From positions 2,418,001 through 2,482,000 of the forward strand of contig CAUWAG010000010.1 of NCBI GenBank assembly GCA_963556695.1: DNA of 64,000 bases, given 5' to 3'. The translations under genes were made by a program, and so were the position numbers. Origin of the DNA: Anthostomella pinea. Lineage: Eukaryota; Ascomycota; Sordariomycetes; Xylariales; Xylariaceae. Within the stretch, counting starts at the first letter, position 1. Every line of letters begins with the position of its first letter. Shown here one piece after another: positions 22,182 through 32,340 of the stretch. The notes under the pieces are model-generated. The model saw nothing but the letters and a program-made list of their open reading frames with translations, made no database searches and was not told the DNA's origin.

Positions 22182-23897
22182 GGTGGTGAGTACCGTACGG
22201 TTGCTGGCTGTGAGGTCGGGTATGATGGGATGTGAGAGTGAGAGTGAGAAAGAGAGAGAGCGTAGAGGCGTCTTCCTGATTGTGTGGGTGAGTATGGTGA
22301 CGTAAGTGTGCGTATGTGTCTCAGTATAGGAAACACACCAGTCTACGCAGAGCAAGAGCGAGCGATATGATACAACATGATGAATTGCAATATACGCTCC
22401 ATGACGAACTACTATATTTCCTGTCTTACTGCTTTCTACGTCACCCGATTCACCGTACACCGCACCGCATCACACAAACCCGTACACAAAGTTTCAAGTC
22501 GACGTTGAAGCTCCAGTTCATGCGCCTGGCGTGTCTTGTCTCGCATCTGTGCGAACGTCCGGACTGTCTCAGGAGGCGCCGCGAGGTACGCCGCAAGGCG
22601 GGACGATACCTATGATAAGAGGAGGTATGATGACATAGGGCATGGCAGGGCAGGGTATGGGCGCGATATATGATGGAATAAGCGGTCGTACTCATGATGT
22701 CGGATGTTGAATGTGCGATATGGGAGTTCGAGAAAAAGGGGTCCAAGACGTAGGTACCCTGACCACAAGCAGCCCGAGGAGAGAGGGGCGAAACAACACC
22801 ATCATTATCACCATTATCAGGTCTCAAGCCCATGCCCTGAACATGCCACACATATATCTCAGCCTCTAGCTATATATGTAGCTACCTTATGCCAAACGCC
22901 AACTTCCCGGTCCCGCCCCTGACGTACAACCCATCTGGAACCCACGAAGCCCCGATCCCCCGTTGCCCCTCCTCGGATTTGGCACATTGCTAGACAGACC
23001 GTGACACCTGCGGGGTCGCGTGGAAAGGGGCTGCGCGAACCCGTCTCAGACGTATTCTGAGTTTCACTACCTCTAGTGTCTTTGATGTAGTCGCGGTGGT
23101 GATGGTGTCGGCAGGTCGGGCTGCATGTCGGATGCGAGCTGCTTGCGCTCCGTCTTATAAATGTACCTACCTCAGACCATCGAGCAATGGCGGCGGGGGC
23201 GCGAAAAGGGGGGATAAAGACCTGGGAATAGGAAACGGAAGAAGAGTCACCACCTGCACCAGCACTTTAGACTTTCCGTAGCATATCTGGCATATGTGAG
23301 CTAGTAGGGACATGGTGATTGAGTAAGTACAAACATCATTCATGGCTGCATGCCTCCATACATCCCGCCACTCCTACGGATGGTTGCGTACCACAATTTT
23401 GAGTTCACAAACGTACGTAGGGTAGGTAGGCTGAAGTACGTACAGTAGGGCGGGCGGGATGGTCTTTGAGCGCGAGACAGCGAGACCATTCAAGCACATT
23501 TGAGTTTCCCAGACATACGTAGTGTAGGTCGGCTATGTAGGTCAGTCAACTACAGTAGGGCGGACGGGATCATGTCTAAACGCGAGACAGCGAGGACGAT
23601 TGAGTTTGAGACGGGTGGCGGCACGCCTGTCCAGGCCATCGATTACACGTGTGTGTCATGTAGGTGTGCGCGAGGGTCGCATCGTCCCATGGCGTCAGGG
23701 GCTTCATGTTGTGCACTTCTGGATCTTGGCTCTTGCAGGTGGTTTTGGAGGGGTGAATATGGCTTCAATTGGTTGGTTATTTCTACATAGCATAGCATGG
23801 CAAACCCCGCTCCTCCTCATCATCATCCTCAAACATGGCTGCTGCTGGTGTGTATCATGTAAATCATAGTAAAGTGCAAATGCGTCGATCAGCGCGT
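22182..23897. other. intergenic with simple repeats
   Basis: No supported gene. It has a GAGTGAGA-rich simple repeat at about 22,231-22,261 and a diverged tandem duplication at 23,401-23,601. Confidence 0.45.
23401..23601. repeat. tandem duplication, ~101-bp unit
   Basis: Copy 1 (23,401-23,501) and copy 2 (23,502-23,601) share, in order, GAGTT, ACGTAG, TAGGT, GGCT, ACAGTAGGGCGG, CGGGAT and CGCGAGACAGCGAG. They have diverged by substitutions and small indels. Confidence 0.75.
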
Positions 23898-24836
23898 CTA
23901 CCTGAACACGGCCGTCGACACAGCCGGCTCCTTCTCCCACTGCGTAGGAAGCACCATCATGAGGGTCTCGAGCTCCTCGCGCGCCGCTTGCATGCGTTTC
24001 TTCATCGGGTCGAGGATGCACGACTGCGAGAAAGTCGCCTGCGCGACGTCCATGTGCAGTATCTGCTCCTCCAGCTTCGTCTCGACTTCCAGCGGCGCAT
24101 CCTCGACGAGCTCGGGCAGCGGGCCGAGCTTCTTGACTTTCTCGGTGCCGTGGACGAAGATCATCTTCTGCAGCGAGTTCAGGTCGACCTTCTTCCATCG
24201 CAGGACCCGCCAGGCGCCTTCGGGCACGAGGGCGAGTCGTTCGACCTGGTATAGGTCTTGGGTAGATGCCCATAGTGACGAGCACTCGGGCTTGAGCTCG
24301 GCGTTGCCGAAGAAGATGGCGTCGCGGGTGAAGTCCACGTATATGCGCGGTTGTGTTGATCCAACACCGAGGGAGAGTTTGTAGTGCTTGAGAGCTTCGT
24401 GTCGAGCCTCGGCATTGACATGTAATAGGGTAGGGATTTGTGTCGAGGACTGCCATGTCTCCTCTCCTTTTTTGTTGGAGGGTGCTTGCAGTAACGCCTC
24501 GTCTATTGACTTGGGTGTCTGCTGTTGTGATTGTGTAGAGTAGGGAGAACTGACGACAACTGTGCGTGCGTCTGGCATAGCATATTGCCATATCTTGATG
24601 CGTAGCTCAGGGGGAAGGTCGTTGAACTTGGTGAATGGGGTGGGCCCTTGGGCCTTAGTCAATAGTGATAGTGTTTGCTCCATTGTGTGGTCGATAATGT
24701 TGAGCAGGTTGTGATATTGGAATTGCTGCCAGCGGTAGAGTCTTATAAGTAGGAGTATGGAGTTAATTAGGGGCAGAACGGCAATGGGTGCGTCGTAATA
24801 GTGGTTGGCGGCTTGTTGGGCTGTGCTTCTTGGCAT
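23898..24836 (-). CDS. 2EXR-domain protein
   Basis: An intronless frame ending at 23,898. The most upstream ATG is at 24,836 (312 codons); an ATG at 24,683, just before EQTLSLLTKAQG, is an equally good start because the domain begins soon after it. The diagnostic 2EXR opening reads FTKFNDLPPELRIKIWQYAM, followed by PDARTVVV and later PTLLHVNAEARHEALKHY and IYVDFTRDAIFFG, matching the family order (F-x-x-F-x-x-LPxELRxxIW, then CxxxRxxxL, then PxxDTLYF-like). The C-terminal part is helical and charged. 2EXR proteins are very numerous in Pezizomycotina, and their function is unknown. The extra N-terminal 51 residues from 24,836 are hydrophobic and may not be translated. Confidence 0.85.
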   Translation of the reverse strand: MPRSTAQQAANHYYDAPIAVLPLINSILLLIRLYRWQQFQYHNLLNIIDHTMEQTLSLLTKAQGPTPFTKFNDLPPELRIKIWQYAMPDARTVVVSSPYSTQSQQQTPKSIDEALLQAPSNKKGEETWQSSTQIPTLLHVNAEARHEALKHYKLSLGVGSTQPRIYVDFTRDAIFFGNAELKPECSSLWASTQDLYQVERLALVPEGAWRVLRWKKVDLNSLQKMIFVHGTEKVKKLGPLPELVEDAPLEVETKLEEQILHMDVAQATFSQSCILDPMKKRMQAAREELETLMMVLPTQWEKEPAVSTAVFR

Positions 24837-26798
24837 GATCTCGGTCACTCGGTGGTGTGGCCTTTGGGCGAGGCCGACGGGCGAGTCATGTCAGACGCGT
24901 GAGATTTGGCGACGGTTCCCCGCAAAGGAAGTAGTGTGACAACCACGCAATCCGTACGATTCAGTGTGATGATCACTTTGCAGGATGGGTGGCACAACGA
25001 TGTGACTGGTGAGAGTGGTAGATATATTCCTGCGGGATGCCTTCTTGTGTCCACGCTCGGCTCCGTCAGACTGAGGACCGCCAGGATTTATGTCTATAAC
25101 TATATGCTGTACGCAGATGAGCAATGCGGGGTCTCACCTCAGCACCCTTGTTCTTCTGGTCGTTGTATAGCAGCCTGCATGATTTCATACCTTCAGGGAT
25201 GACCGATGGGGAGTCCAGACTGGAGGTGACGGGACCTCGGGAGGGAGTGGGCGCTATACTTTTCCGCGGCTACCACAACTACTGTCAGGTGGCCACTACA
25301 TGTCGGTCAACTTTGGAACCCGACGCGAGGCAAGGCGACGCGGGCACCGACTTTCCCGTCTCCGTGACCGCTTGATCACAGCGCAATGCGGCTCGATGGG
25401 CATGCGTACGTGGTCGAGAGCGCTTGCAAATACGTAGCTTGGTTTCCTCGTTCCTGACACCGCCTATAGTCCAGAGGCCAGGGGCGTTTATCAGACGAAG
25501 ACGTACTGCTGTCATCGGAGTCACAGGATGGTAACTCGGCAGCTGCTCGGGTCCGAGGTTGGCGAATGCTGACCGGCATCTGCCGTTGTTCATTCTTCCT
25601 GAGAGGTGTTGCTGTCCCTGCAGTAATAGCCGCCATGAACCTACCCCAGACTATGCCATCGTGGTAGGCCGCATTAGCAGAAGGGTAATCGAGAGTGGAC
25701 GTGAAGCCACAGGGGCTTACGTGCGACTTGTGGAAGCGATTAAGTTACGCACCCATCACTCATCCCAGCTTGTCGGCTTCGCCGTTAGCCAAGGCCCGAC
25801 GGAATGTGGCGTAGATGGGTGCTTGAGTAAGACCGTCTTGGTATCCCAGCCTGGCTTATGTGGTTGGAACTTAAAAAATGATGTGGTGTGGTGTACTCGT
25901 ACGCCGACTGCCGCTACCCATGACGAAGCTCCTTTTATCTTCTGCTCGAAGTTTTCTTTCCTGCGTTGAAGCGAGACAGCCTCGGCCTTCGGATGTACTG
26001 GGCCTCCGTGCCGACCTATGCTGGAGTTAAGAGGGGGAAGAGGCGACAACCTCACAGGTGTTCCCGTCACTTACGCGGTGGGTTGACGACCACCGTCGTC
26101 ACGACCACGTAACACATATACGACTCGAAGCGGTTGGGCAGGACACACGCCCAGTGGCCAGTACCCCACCGCCTCAGCCGCCAACTGCGGAATAAGGCAG
26201 AAGACGGATTTCCTATTCGGGCCCTTCAATGTCAACCAGTCAAGTCGGTCTGTCAGTCTGTCAGGATTCAGGGGCAACCCTCCAAGGTCTCGAAACGCCG
26301 CTGAACTCTCTTAAGAGTCATCCCAACAGAACAATTGTTTCCATCGCATGTTCCAGGTCCCGAATGCCCGACTGCCCGACTGCCCGACCTTCGTTCGGCA
26401 TCGTAACACAAACCAAACCAATTCCTGAGGTCATTCCAAAACTTTCAATGATCCAAAGTTTCTTCGATCCCAACCAGCACCGTCCGAATTCGTCACCATG
26501 TTCGGATCACCTGATGGTCAATTGACGCTGACCTTTACATCACGCATCGTAAGCCTCATCAGCAAAAACCCGGATGGTAATTTGTTTAGGTTGAGATTAA
26601 CCGTAGCCCGTGTCTTGCCGTTAACCTCGTGACACTTATTACCACACCGCACAGGGTCACACGATGATGGGATATGTACCATTGAAATAGCTCTACTTTT
26701 TTTGACTTCCCATACCCTCAGATAGCACGGTAAAGAATATCGTCATTGTTATCATTATTGTCATCATCAATTTCATCCTTTCAACATCATCTCTGACC
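24837..26798. other. intergenic, no gene supported
   Basis: Short open frames only; none resembles a known family or has splice support. A (TCATTGTTATCAT)-like simple repeat lies near 26,740. Confidence 0.45.
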
Positions 26799-27233
26799 AA
26801 GGTTCCGAACAACTCAACGGATATCCACGATTAACGTAGATTGATGTCAATATCCACGTTAACTCAATCCACGGAAACCCTTGCAGCCTGGCAACTAACT
26901 CAACGACGAAGCCTTTGTGGGTTGATATGGATTGATATACGTTGAGATCGAGATTTTAGTTTCTGACTATAAAAATTATTTTATATGGTAGGTTATACCG
27001 GGGTATCCCAAAGTACCTGGATTTTCCTATCGAAATTATAAAGGTCCGGCCGGAAATACGGTATTTTCCGGGCACTTGGTTATAGCCTTATTAACTTACG
27101 AAAATATCAATCTCCGGAGATAAAACCTCTCGTTGATACACGCATATTAATTGAGCGACAATAAGGTCGTGGATAGTGTCAACTCAACTCAACGAGACCC
27201 CTTCGTGGACATGGGTTGAGTTGGTTGGGACCT
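26799..27233. mobile_element. MITE-like element with ~35-bp imperfect terminal inverted repeats
   Basis: The left end reads AAGGTTCCGAACAACTCAAC then GGATATCCACGA. The right end on the minus strand reads AAGGTCCCAACCAACTCAAC then CCATGTCCACGA. About 26 of 32 positions match. ACTCAACGA...GTGG motifs recur subterminally and the middle is AT-rich without coding capacity. Total length is about 435 bp. No target duplication was clear. Fits a non-autonomous DNA transposon with an RIP-like AT-rich core. Confidence 0.55.
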
Positions 27234-28671
27234 TGTCTCTGACAGCCTTGCGGCCCTTGCCGTATCTGCGATCAATGGTCTTTACGGTTCGATGCCGAAC
27301 CACCGCAAGCGCGGTTCGAGTACCCACGATACAATTTCTGTGACAAGCAAACAAAGTTTCCTCCCTATCCCTCGACTGTTGATGAGCTTTATCGAGCTTT
27401 GAAGTTGTTTACATTAAACTGCCAATGATTCCAGCTGAAGTTTGTGGTACTGGTCGCGTCCTGGATGAAGGCTCCTCACTGCAGTCTAAATGGCCGTGGT
27501 GCGTGTCTTGTTGGACGTGTATCATCAGCCTCAAGAGTCTAACCTAGGCTGTGCTGTGCGTTGTCATCAACTCAACTCTATCCATGTCCCATGATGGCTG
27601 TTGAGTCTTGCCAAGGCTGGGGTGCATCACAACTCAAAATCCAACGTGATCAGTCTAGACTCTACGCTGACGGTGCAGGGACAGCATCACGTACCTACCT
27701 ATGACAGGGGATCCAAGCCCCTTTGCCCCCTTCTACTACTAGAAGCATTTCCTCGAACAGGGTCCACTGCCTCGCTGTCCCGATCGCCGCCCACCTCGGG
27801 ACCCCACACACGAGCCCCGAACTTGTTTCTGTCCCGAGATGCAGTCGGCCAATCAGCCTCTGCCAGCCTTCCAGACTTGGTTGTCTTTGGTTCCAGGACA
27901 CCGGATTTTCCAGCTTGGCGTACAATCTCCCGATATGAGTCTCCAGTATCCCAGCTGTACGATAGTTCGATTGGTGCGCCTATCGGGTTTAATATGTATC
28001 TGCGAGATCTGGTCCTATAGATCTCGTGTTGTGCTTAGCCAGACTAGTAGCTTGAACGGACGACCTAGACATTTACACCAATGGTCTCGAAAGTTCTTGA
28101 ATGTGACCCTCAACAGCGGCCCAACTAGGCGCCATGCATGATGCATCGTATTGCACCGATCGTCTTTAGTATCCCGACACGCTGACGAGGGTCAACAACG
28201 ACTGGGGCAAGAGGTACCTGCTACCTATAGTCCTCGATAGTCGGCATGACTAATAATATCTTACCTAGCATTTTAGAGTTATTTTTTCCATTATTTAATT
28301 AACTTTCAACTTGTCAGATTCAAGGGATCTCCAGGGGTGTATGCCCTGTGGAGTGCTGGCTAGTTAGGTGGCTAGTCAAGGAGGCTGCCATGACTAGCAC
28401 CATGAATCGTACATTGACTCGGGAAAAGGTGGGCCGGAAGATCGTGTCCGGCATCTCCGGAGCTGTACAAATAGGTGTAGATACCACCCAATTGGGATAG
28501 CTGAGAAATGATAACAACGATTGCAGCTACCGCTCAAGACCACAGGCTTGTCAACCCTTTGAAATCTGACACAACTTTTAAATCAATGTCTTTTTGTTAC
28601 ATAAAAGCTGAAACTTAAATTAATAATTTAAAAGTTTTTATTTTAAAAGTTAAAAAACTCGGTTCATGTGA
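27234..28671. other. gene-poor transition into the transposon compartment
   Basis: No supported gene. From about 28,560 the sequence becomes strongly AT-rich. Confidence 0.45.
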
Positions 28672-28883
28672 TGGATCAACCATCCATCAGGTGATTAGTG
28701 GGGTGGAGACGTTGCCCCGCCGCATAGATAGATATATAATTGTGGGTCGGGATTTGGGATCTATCATCCCACCAAATTTAGCTGGTGCTGCAGATCTCTC
28801 TTCCCTTCATCACTAAAGTATTTTTGTTCAACATAGACCATTGCTGGGCATCTTCGTCCAAACCTTCTGCTTGCCCCATGACA
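28672..28883 (-). mobile_element. LTR fragment, family B, inverted
   Basis: The reverse complement starts TGTCATGGGGCA at 28,883 and shares GAAGATGCCCA, ACAAAAATACT, GGTGGGA...GATAGATCCC, CGGGGCAACG and ATCCATCACAT with the plus-strand LTR at 31,945-32,269. The promoter-proximal 3' end is missing here. Confidence 0.7.
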
Positions 28884-28910
28884 GTTCATATTTAAGGTAA
28901 ATAAACTTAG

Positions 28911-29112
28911 TGTTGGATCCATGTGATTCTACAGTCAAACCATCCATAAAGAACCCACATGTATAATTAGATAAGAGATTAGATACCAGATTGTGAGGTC
29001 ACTTAGCCAGATCTGCAGGTCCAGCTAGACTTCCCAGTCCAACCATCAGCAACATCATGACCTTGACCCCATACTCGAGTAGTATGACTGATCGTTCAAG
29101 CCTGTTCCCACA
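28911..29112 (+). mobile_element. LTR, family A (202 bp)
   Basis: Starts TGTTGGATCC and ends TTCCCACA, giving TG...CA termini. It aligns over its full length with the inverted solo LTR at 45,617-45,820 (shared ACCATCAGCAACATCATGAC, CTTGACCCCATACTCGAGTA and TGATCGTTCAAGCCTGTTCC). Flanking 5-mers do not match, so it may be the 5' LTR of the degraded element to its right or a rearranged solo LTR. Confidence 0.7.
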
Positions 29113-31560
29113 TTACGTTTAAATAATTTATTTATATCTTTTTTTAACTTTTGTGGTATATTTAAGGATTAAGAAAAAATTATCGGTCAGGAAAATGATT
29201 TTAAAAAGCTATTTTTTATGAAAGGCGTTAACAATTCTCGATATATATTAAATAATTTCGATATATTATTAAAAGTTTTAAAGTGTTTAATTATTAATGA
29301 TTAAAAAGAAAATTAAGTATGTAACTTTGTCGTTATTCTAAGAACCTTATACGTTTTACCTGCTGCTTTATATAATAGCAACGGCAAGCCTTAGTTTGGA
29401 TTACGCGATAATAAGCTTAATATTGCTTTTATTAATTTATTAATCGGTTTGTCAAAATTACTTTATTAAAGTTAACTTTTAAACATTCCTAATGTTTTAT
29501 ATGTTAGTTAAGATAAATTTTAAAAACGTATTATTTCAAAAGCGCTTTTAAAAATCTTAAAACTATTATATTTTTAAAATTATTACTTTTAAAGTGTTAT
29601 TATCTTTAAGAATCTAAGTTTTATATGCTAATTAGCCTTCATTTAAACTTAATAATAAGCTACGTTGTAATTTATTTATACTTTTCATTTATTAAGAAGC
29701 GAAAATATCGAAAAGAATAACTTCATAACTTATAAATATAAAATTCGAAATATACGCGTTGTTTTAAAATAATACTTTTTTAAACTTTTCAACGTTTTGA
29801 ATAGTTTTTTAATCAAAAGTTATTAACGTTACGTTGTATTTATAAGCGTAAAATAAACCTTATTATAAGTTTAATTGCGAAATATCAAGATTAAATTACT
29901 GCTTAAGGATTTATATAGCAGTATAAGCTTGATTATTTCGAAACGTAAGTTTTCAAAACGCAAGTAGCTTTTTAAAGACTTTTGTTAGTCGTCGGAGCTA
30001 TTTTAAATTGGAAAATCGATTAAACAAACGCTATTTTTACGTTTTTAATAAGTGAATTTAATAAAGAGATTTATATAAAAGAATTTAACGGCTTTAAAGA
30101 GTTTTTTGCGATGTTCTTAAACGAATATTATTAGCTAGTAATTAAAAAAGCTTTTAAAGCTTTAAAAGTTATTATATAGCTTTAAGTAAAGCTTTTGCTA
30201 GTAGTAAAAGCGCTTTAAAAAGACGTTTTAAAAGCTTAGTTTTTTATTTTTTATTTTTTAATAACGCCGTTATTCTTTTGCGAAGCGTAGGATTTTTGTG
30301 GTTAGTTACGTGGATGATTTTTTGTTTTTAAGAGCATCACGATTCAAGGTTGATTAGTTTAAGAAATGGGTTTTTAAAGCTTTTAAAATAACGGATTTTA
30401 AACCGCGCGTTATTTTTTCGACGTTAAAATCGTTTAAGATCGCGAGAAGCGCTTCTTATAGCTATAATAAAGCATTTATATTTAATTTATATTAAAAGTT
30501 CTTAATTAAGCTTGTTTAAGACGTTTAAACGTGATTACTTTACTTCATACGGTCGAAATAATGAGTTCAAATAATGATTACGATAGTATCGTAAAATTAA
30601 CTTATAAGTATTAATTTTTAATTAGATTTAAGAACTTTTCTATGTGTTATTCTTGTTTAAATACATTTTACTTTATAAAAGTAATTTTGAAATATTTTTA
30701 TTATTCTTAAAGCGTATATATAACTATTGTTGAAAGTTTGTTGCAATATTTTTAAAATAATGAAGAGTTAAGCATTTATTATGAAAGCTTTCAATACGTT
30801 AATATAAATTTGAAAAAGCTTAACGATCTTATTTTTTTACTTTTATAAAGATTTTATAATGTTAATTGTGACCATTGTGGTGCTGTCAGGTATAGGCTGC
30901 AGCTGTCCGCCAGGTGAAAGGGATGAAAGGGACCTAAAGGGGGTGGAAGGTCTATTATAGTGACCAGTGGCAGGTTTATTAATCGCTGTCAGGCAGCAGG
31001 GCATCAAAGGGCTGTCACACCTGTATTTAGGTGAGAATCTCCCTCATGGATCAATAGATAAGACACAGACCATCATCCATCCCATTCTAACCCCTAGGTT
31101 TCCACATTAATCACGTTAATAATATTGATAAAAAAGCTAAATCGACTTTTATTTATCCTTTTATTTTTATTAAAATCGTTTTTTTATAGCTTTCAAAGTT
31201 ATACTTTGTTATGGCTTGATTTACGGTCAAATCGAAGTATTACGCGATTAATAAAGCCGTAAAAAAAGCTGTTTAGTTTCGAAAATTAATAAACGAGTTT
31301 AGCTATACTTTCGGTACTTTTTAATTAAGTTTTAATAGCGTTGAAGCTATTTATTTAGCTTATAATACATAATCTTATTGCCGCACTAAGTATATACAAG
31401 TGCGAGAGCATTATATTTGCTAAGAGATATAAGCGGTGTATATTTTGCTTGAGTATTTTGGTACGAATAAAATGCCGGTAGATAGGCTTATAAAAGCTAT
31501 ATTAAAGGCAAAGTTTAGGACTTTTTTCGATCTGTTAAAGCTCGTTAAGGTTTAATAAAA
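29113..31560 (+). pseudogene. RIP-degraded Ty1/copia polyprotein relic
   Basis: This very AT-rich block is full of stops, but copia landmarks survive on the plus strand. The reverse transcriptase motif SYVDDFLFL lies at 30,304-30,330 (YVDD codons 30,307-30,318), followed by KAFKITDFKP. The C-terminal RNase H end reads RTKYIQVREHYI from about 31,382 and then GTNKMPVDRLIKA. That ending parallels RTKHIRVREHYI...GTNEMPADSLTKA in the complete copia element at 38-43 kb. The density of TAA/TAG codons and the composition shift are what repeat-induced point mutation produces. A younger solo LTR interrupts it at 30,867-31,106. Confidence 0.75.
30867..31106. mobile_element. solo LTR with 5-bp target duplication TTAAT
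   Basis: A 240-bp block of ordinary base composition, starting TGTGACCATTGTGG and ending GGTTTCCACA, is flanked exactly by TTAAT at 30,862-30,866 and 31,107-31,111. TG...CA ends and a perfect 5-bp duplication identify an LTR left after recombination. Unlike the surrounding DNA it is not AT-rich. Confidence 0.88.
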
Positions 31561-31944
31561 ATATATCAATCTTTATATAACTCGTTAATAGCTTAAAAGT
31601 GTCATGACATTTTAATAAAAGTGTAATTATACTTTATTATCATTTTTTAATACTTTTAGTATTTTTTAACATTTTTAGCTATAAAAACATTAGGTTATTT
31701 AATATCGTGTAAGATTTTAAAAATAATAATAACTTTTGTCTAAAAAAGCGTGTTAATTATTATAATAAGTCGGTTAAAACATTATAATAGTAGATTTAAA
31801 GCTAGTTTAAAAGCTAAGCTTTTTAAAGGTAGCTTAATAAGGCATTAATAGCACTAAAATGCTGGCTTTTAATTAGTTTAAATAACCGGTATTTGTTATA
31901 ATTGTCTATTTAACTTAAAGAATTATTATTAGAGTTATAACTGG
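31561..31944. other. AT-rich remainder of the degraded element
   Basis: Continuation of the mutated block, possibly including its decayed 3' LTR. No recognisable motif. Confidence 0.4.
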
Positions 31945-32269
31945 TGTCACGGAGCAGATACAAGCACAGGACAAAGATGCCCATCAATCACTCGTATTGT
32001 ACAAAAATACTCTGGTAAGGAAAAGGAAGAAGGATCTAACATCCTACCAAAATCTGGTGGGGAGATAGATCCCCAATTCCGTCCCACTTCTATCTATCCA
32101 GCTGTGCAGCGGGGCAACGCGTCCACCCCACCAAGTCACGTGGTGGGAGCGCACACACCATAATGGATGGCAAATCCATCACATCTGGCTATATAAGGGG
32201 CTTCTCTCCTAAACCAGAAGACTTCTCTTTCTTCTTCCTTTTAATACCAGAACACTTCAATATCTAACA
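31945..32269 (+). mobile_element. LTR, family B (325 bp)
   Basis: Starts TGTCACGGAGCAGATAC and ends ATATCTAACA, with a promoter-like TATATAAGG near 32,190 and the shared AATACCAGAACAC end. Homologous relics lie at 28,672-28,883 (inverted) and 2,703-2,782. No matching 5-bp flanks were found. Confidence 0.65.
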
Positions 32270-32340
32270 CTCAGTTACCCCGGCCTACTCTCAACAGAGT
32301 AGAGGACATTGAGGAACCACATTATATATAGCCAGCCAGT

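Noticed and set aside
27601..28020. A 139-codon plus-strand gene
   Set aside because: Ser/Pro/Arg-rich composition with overlapping frames on both strands, no recognisable motif and no intron signals.
28911..31944. A full copia element with 5' LTR at 28,911 and 3' LTR at 31,945
   Set aside because: The two LTRs belong to different families and do not align, so they cannot be a pair.
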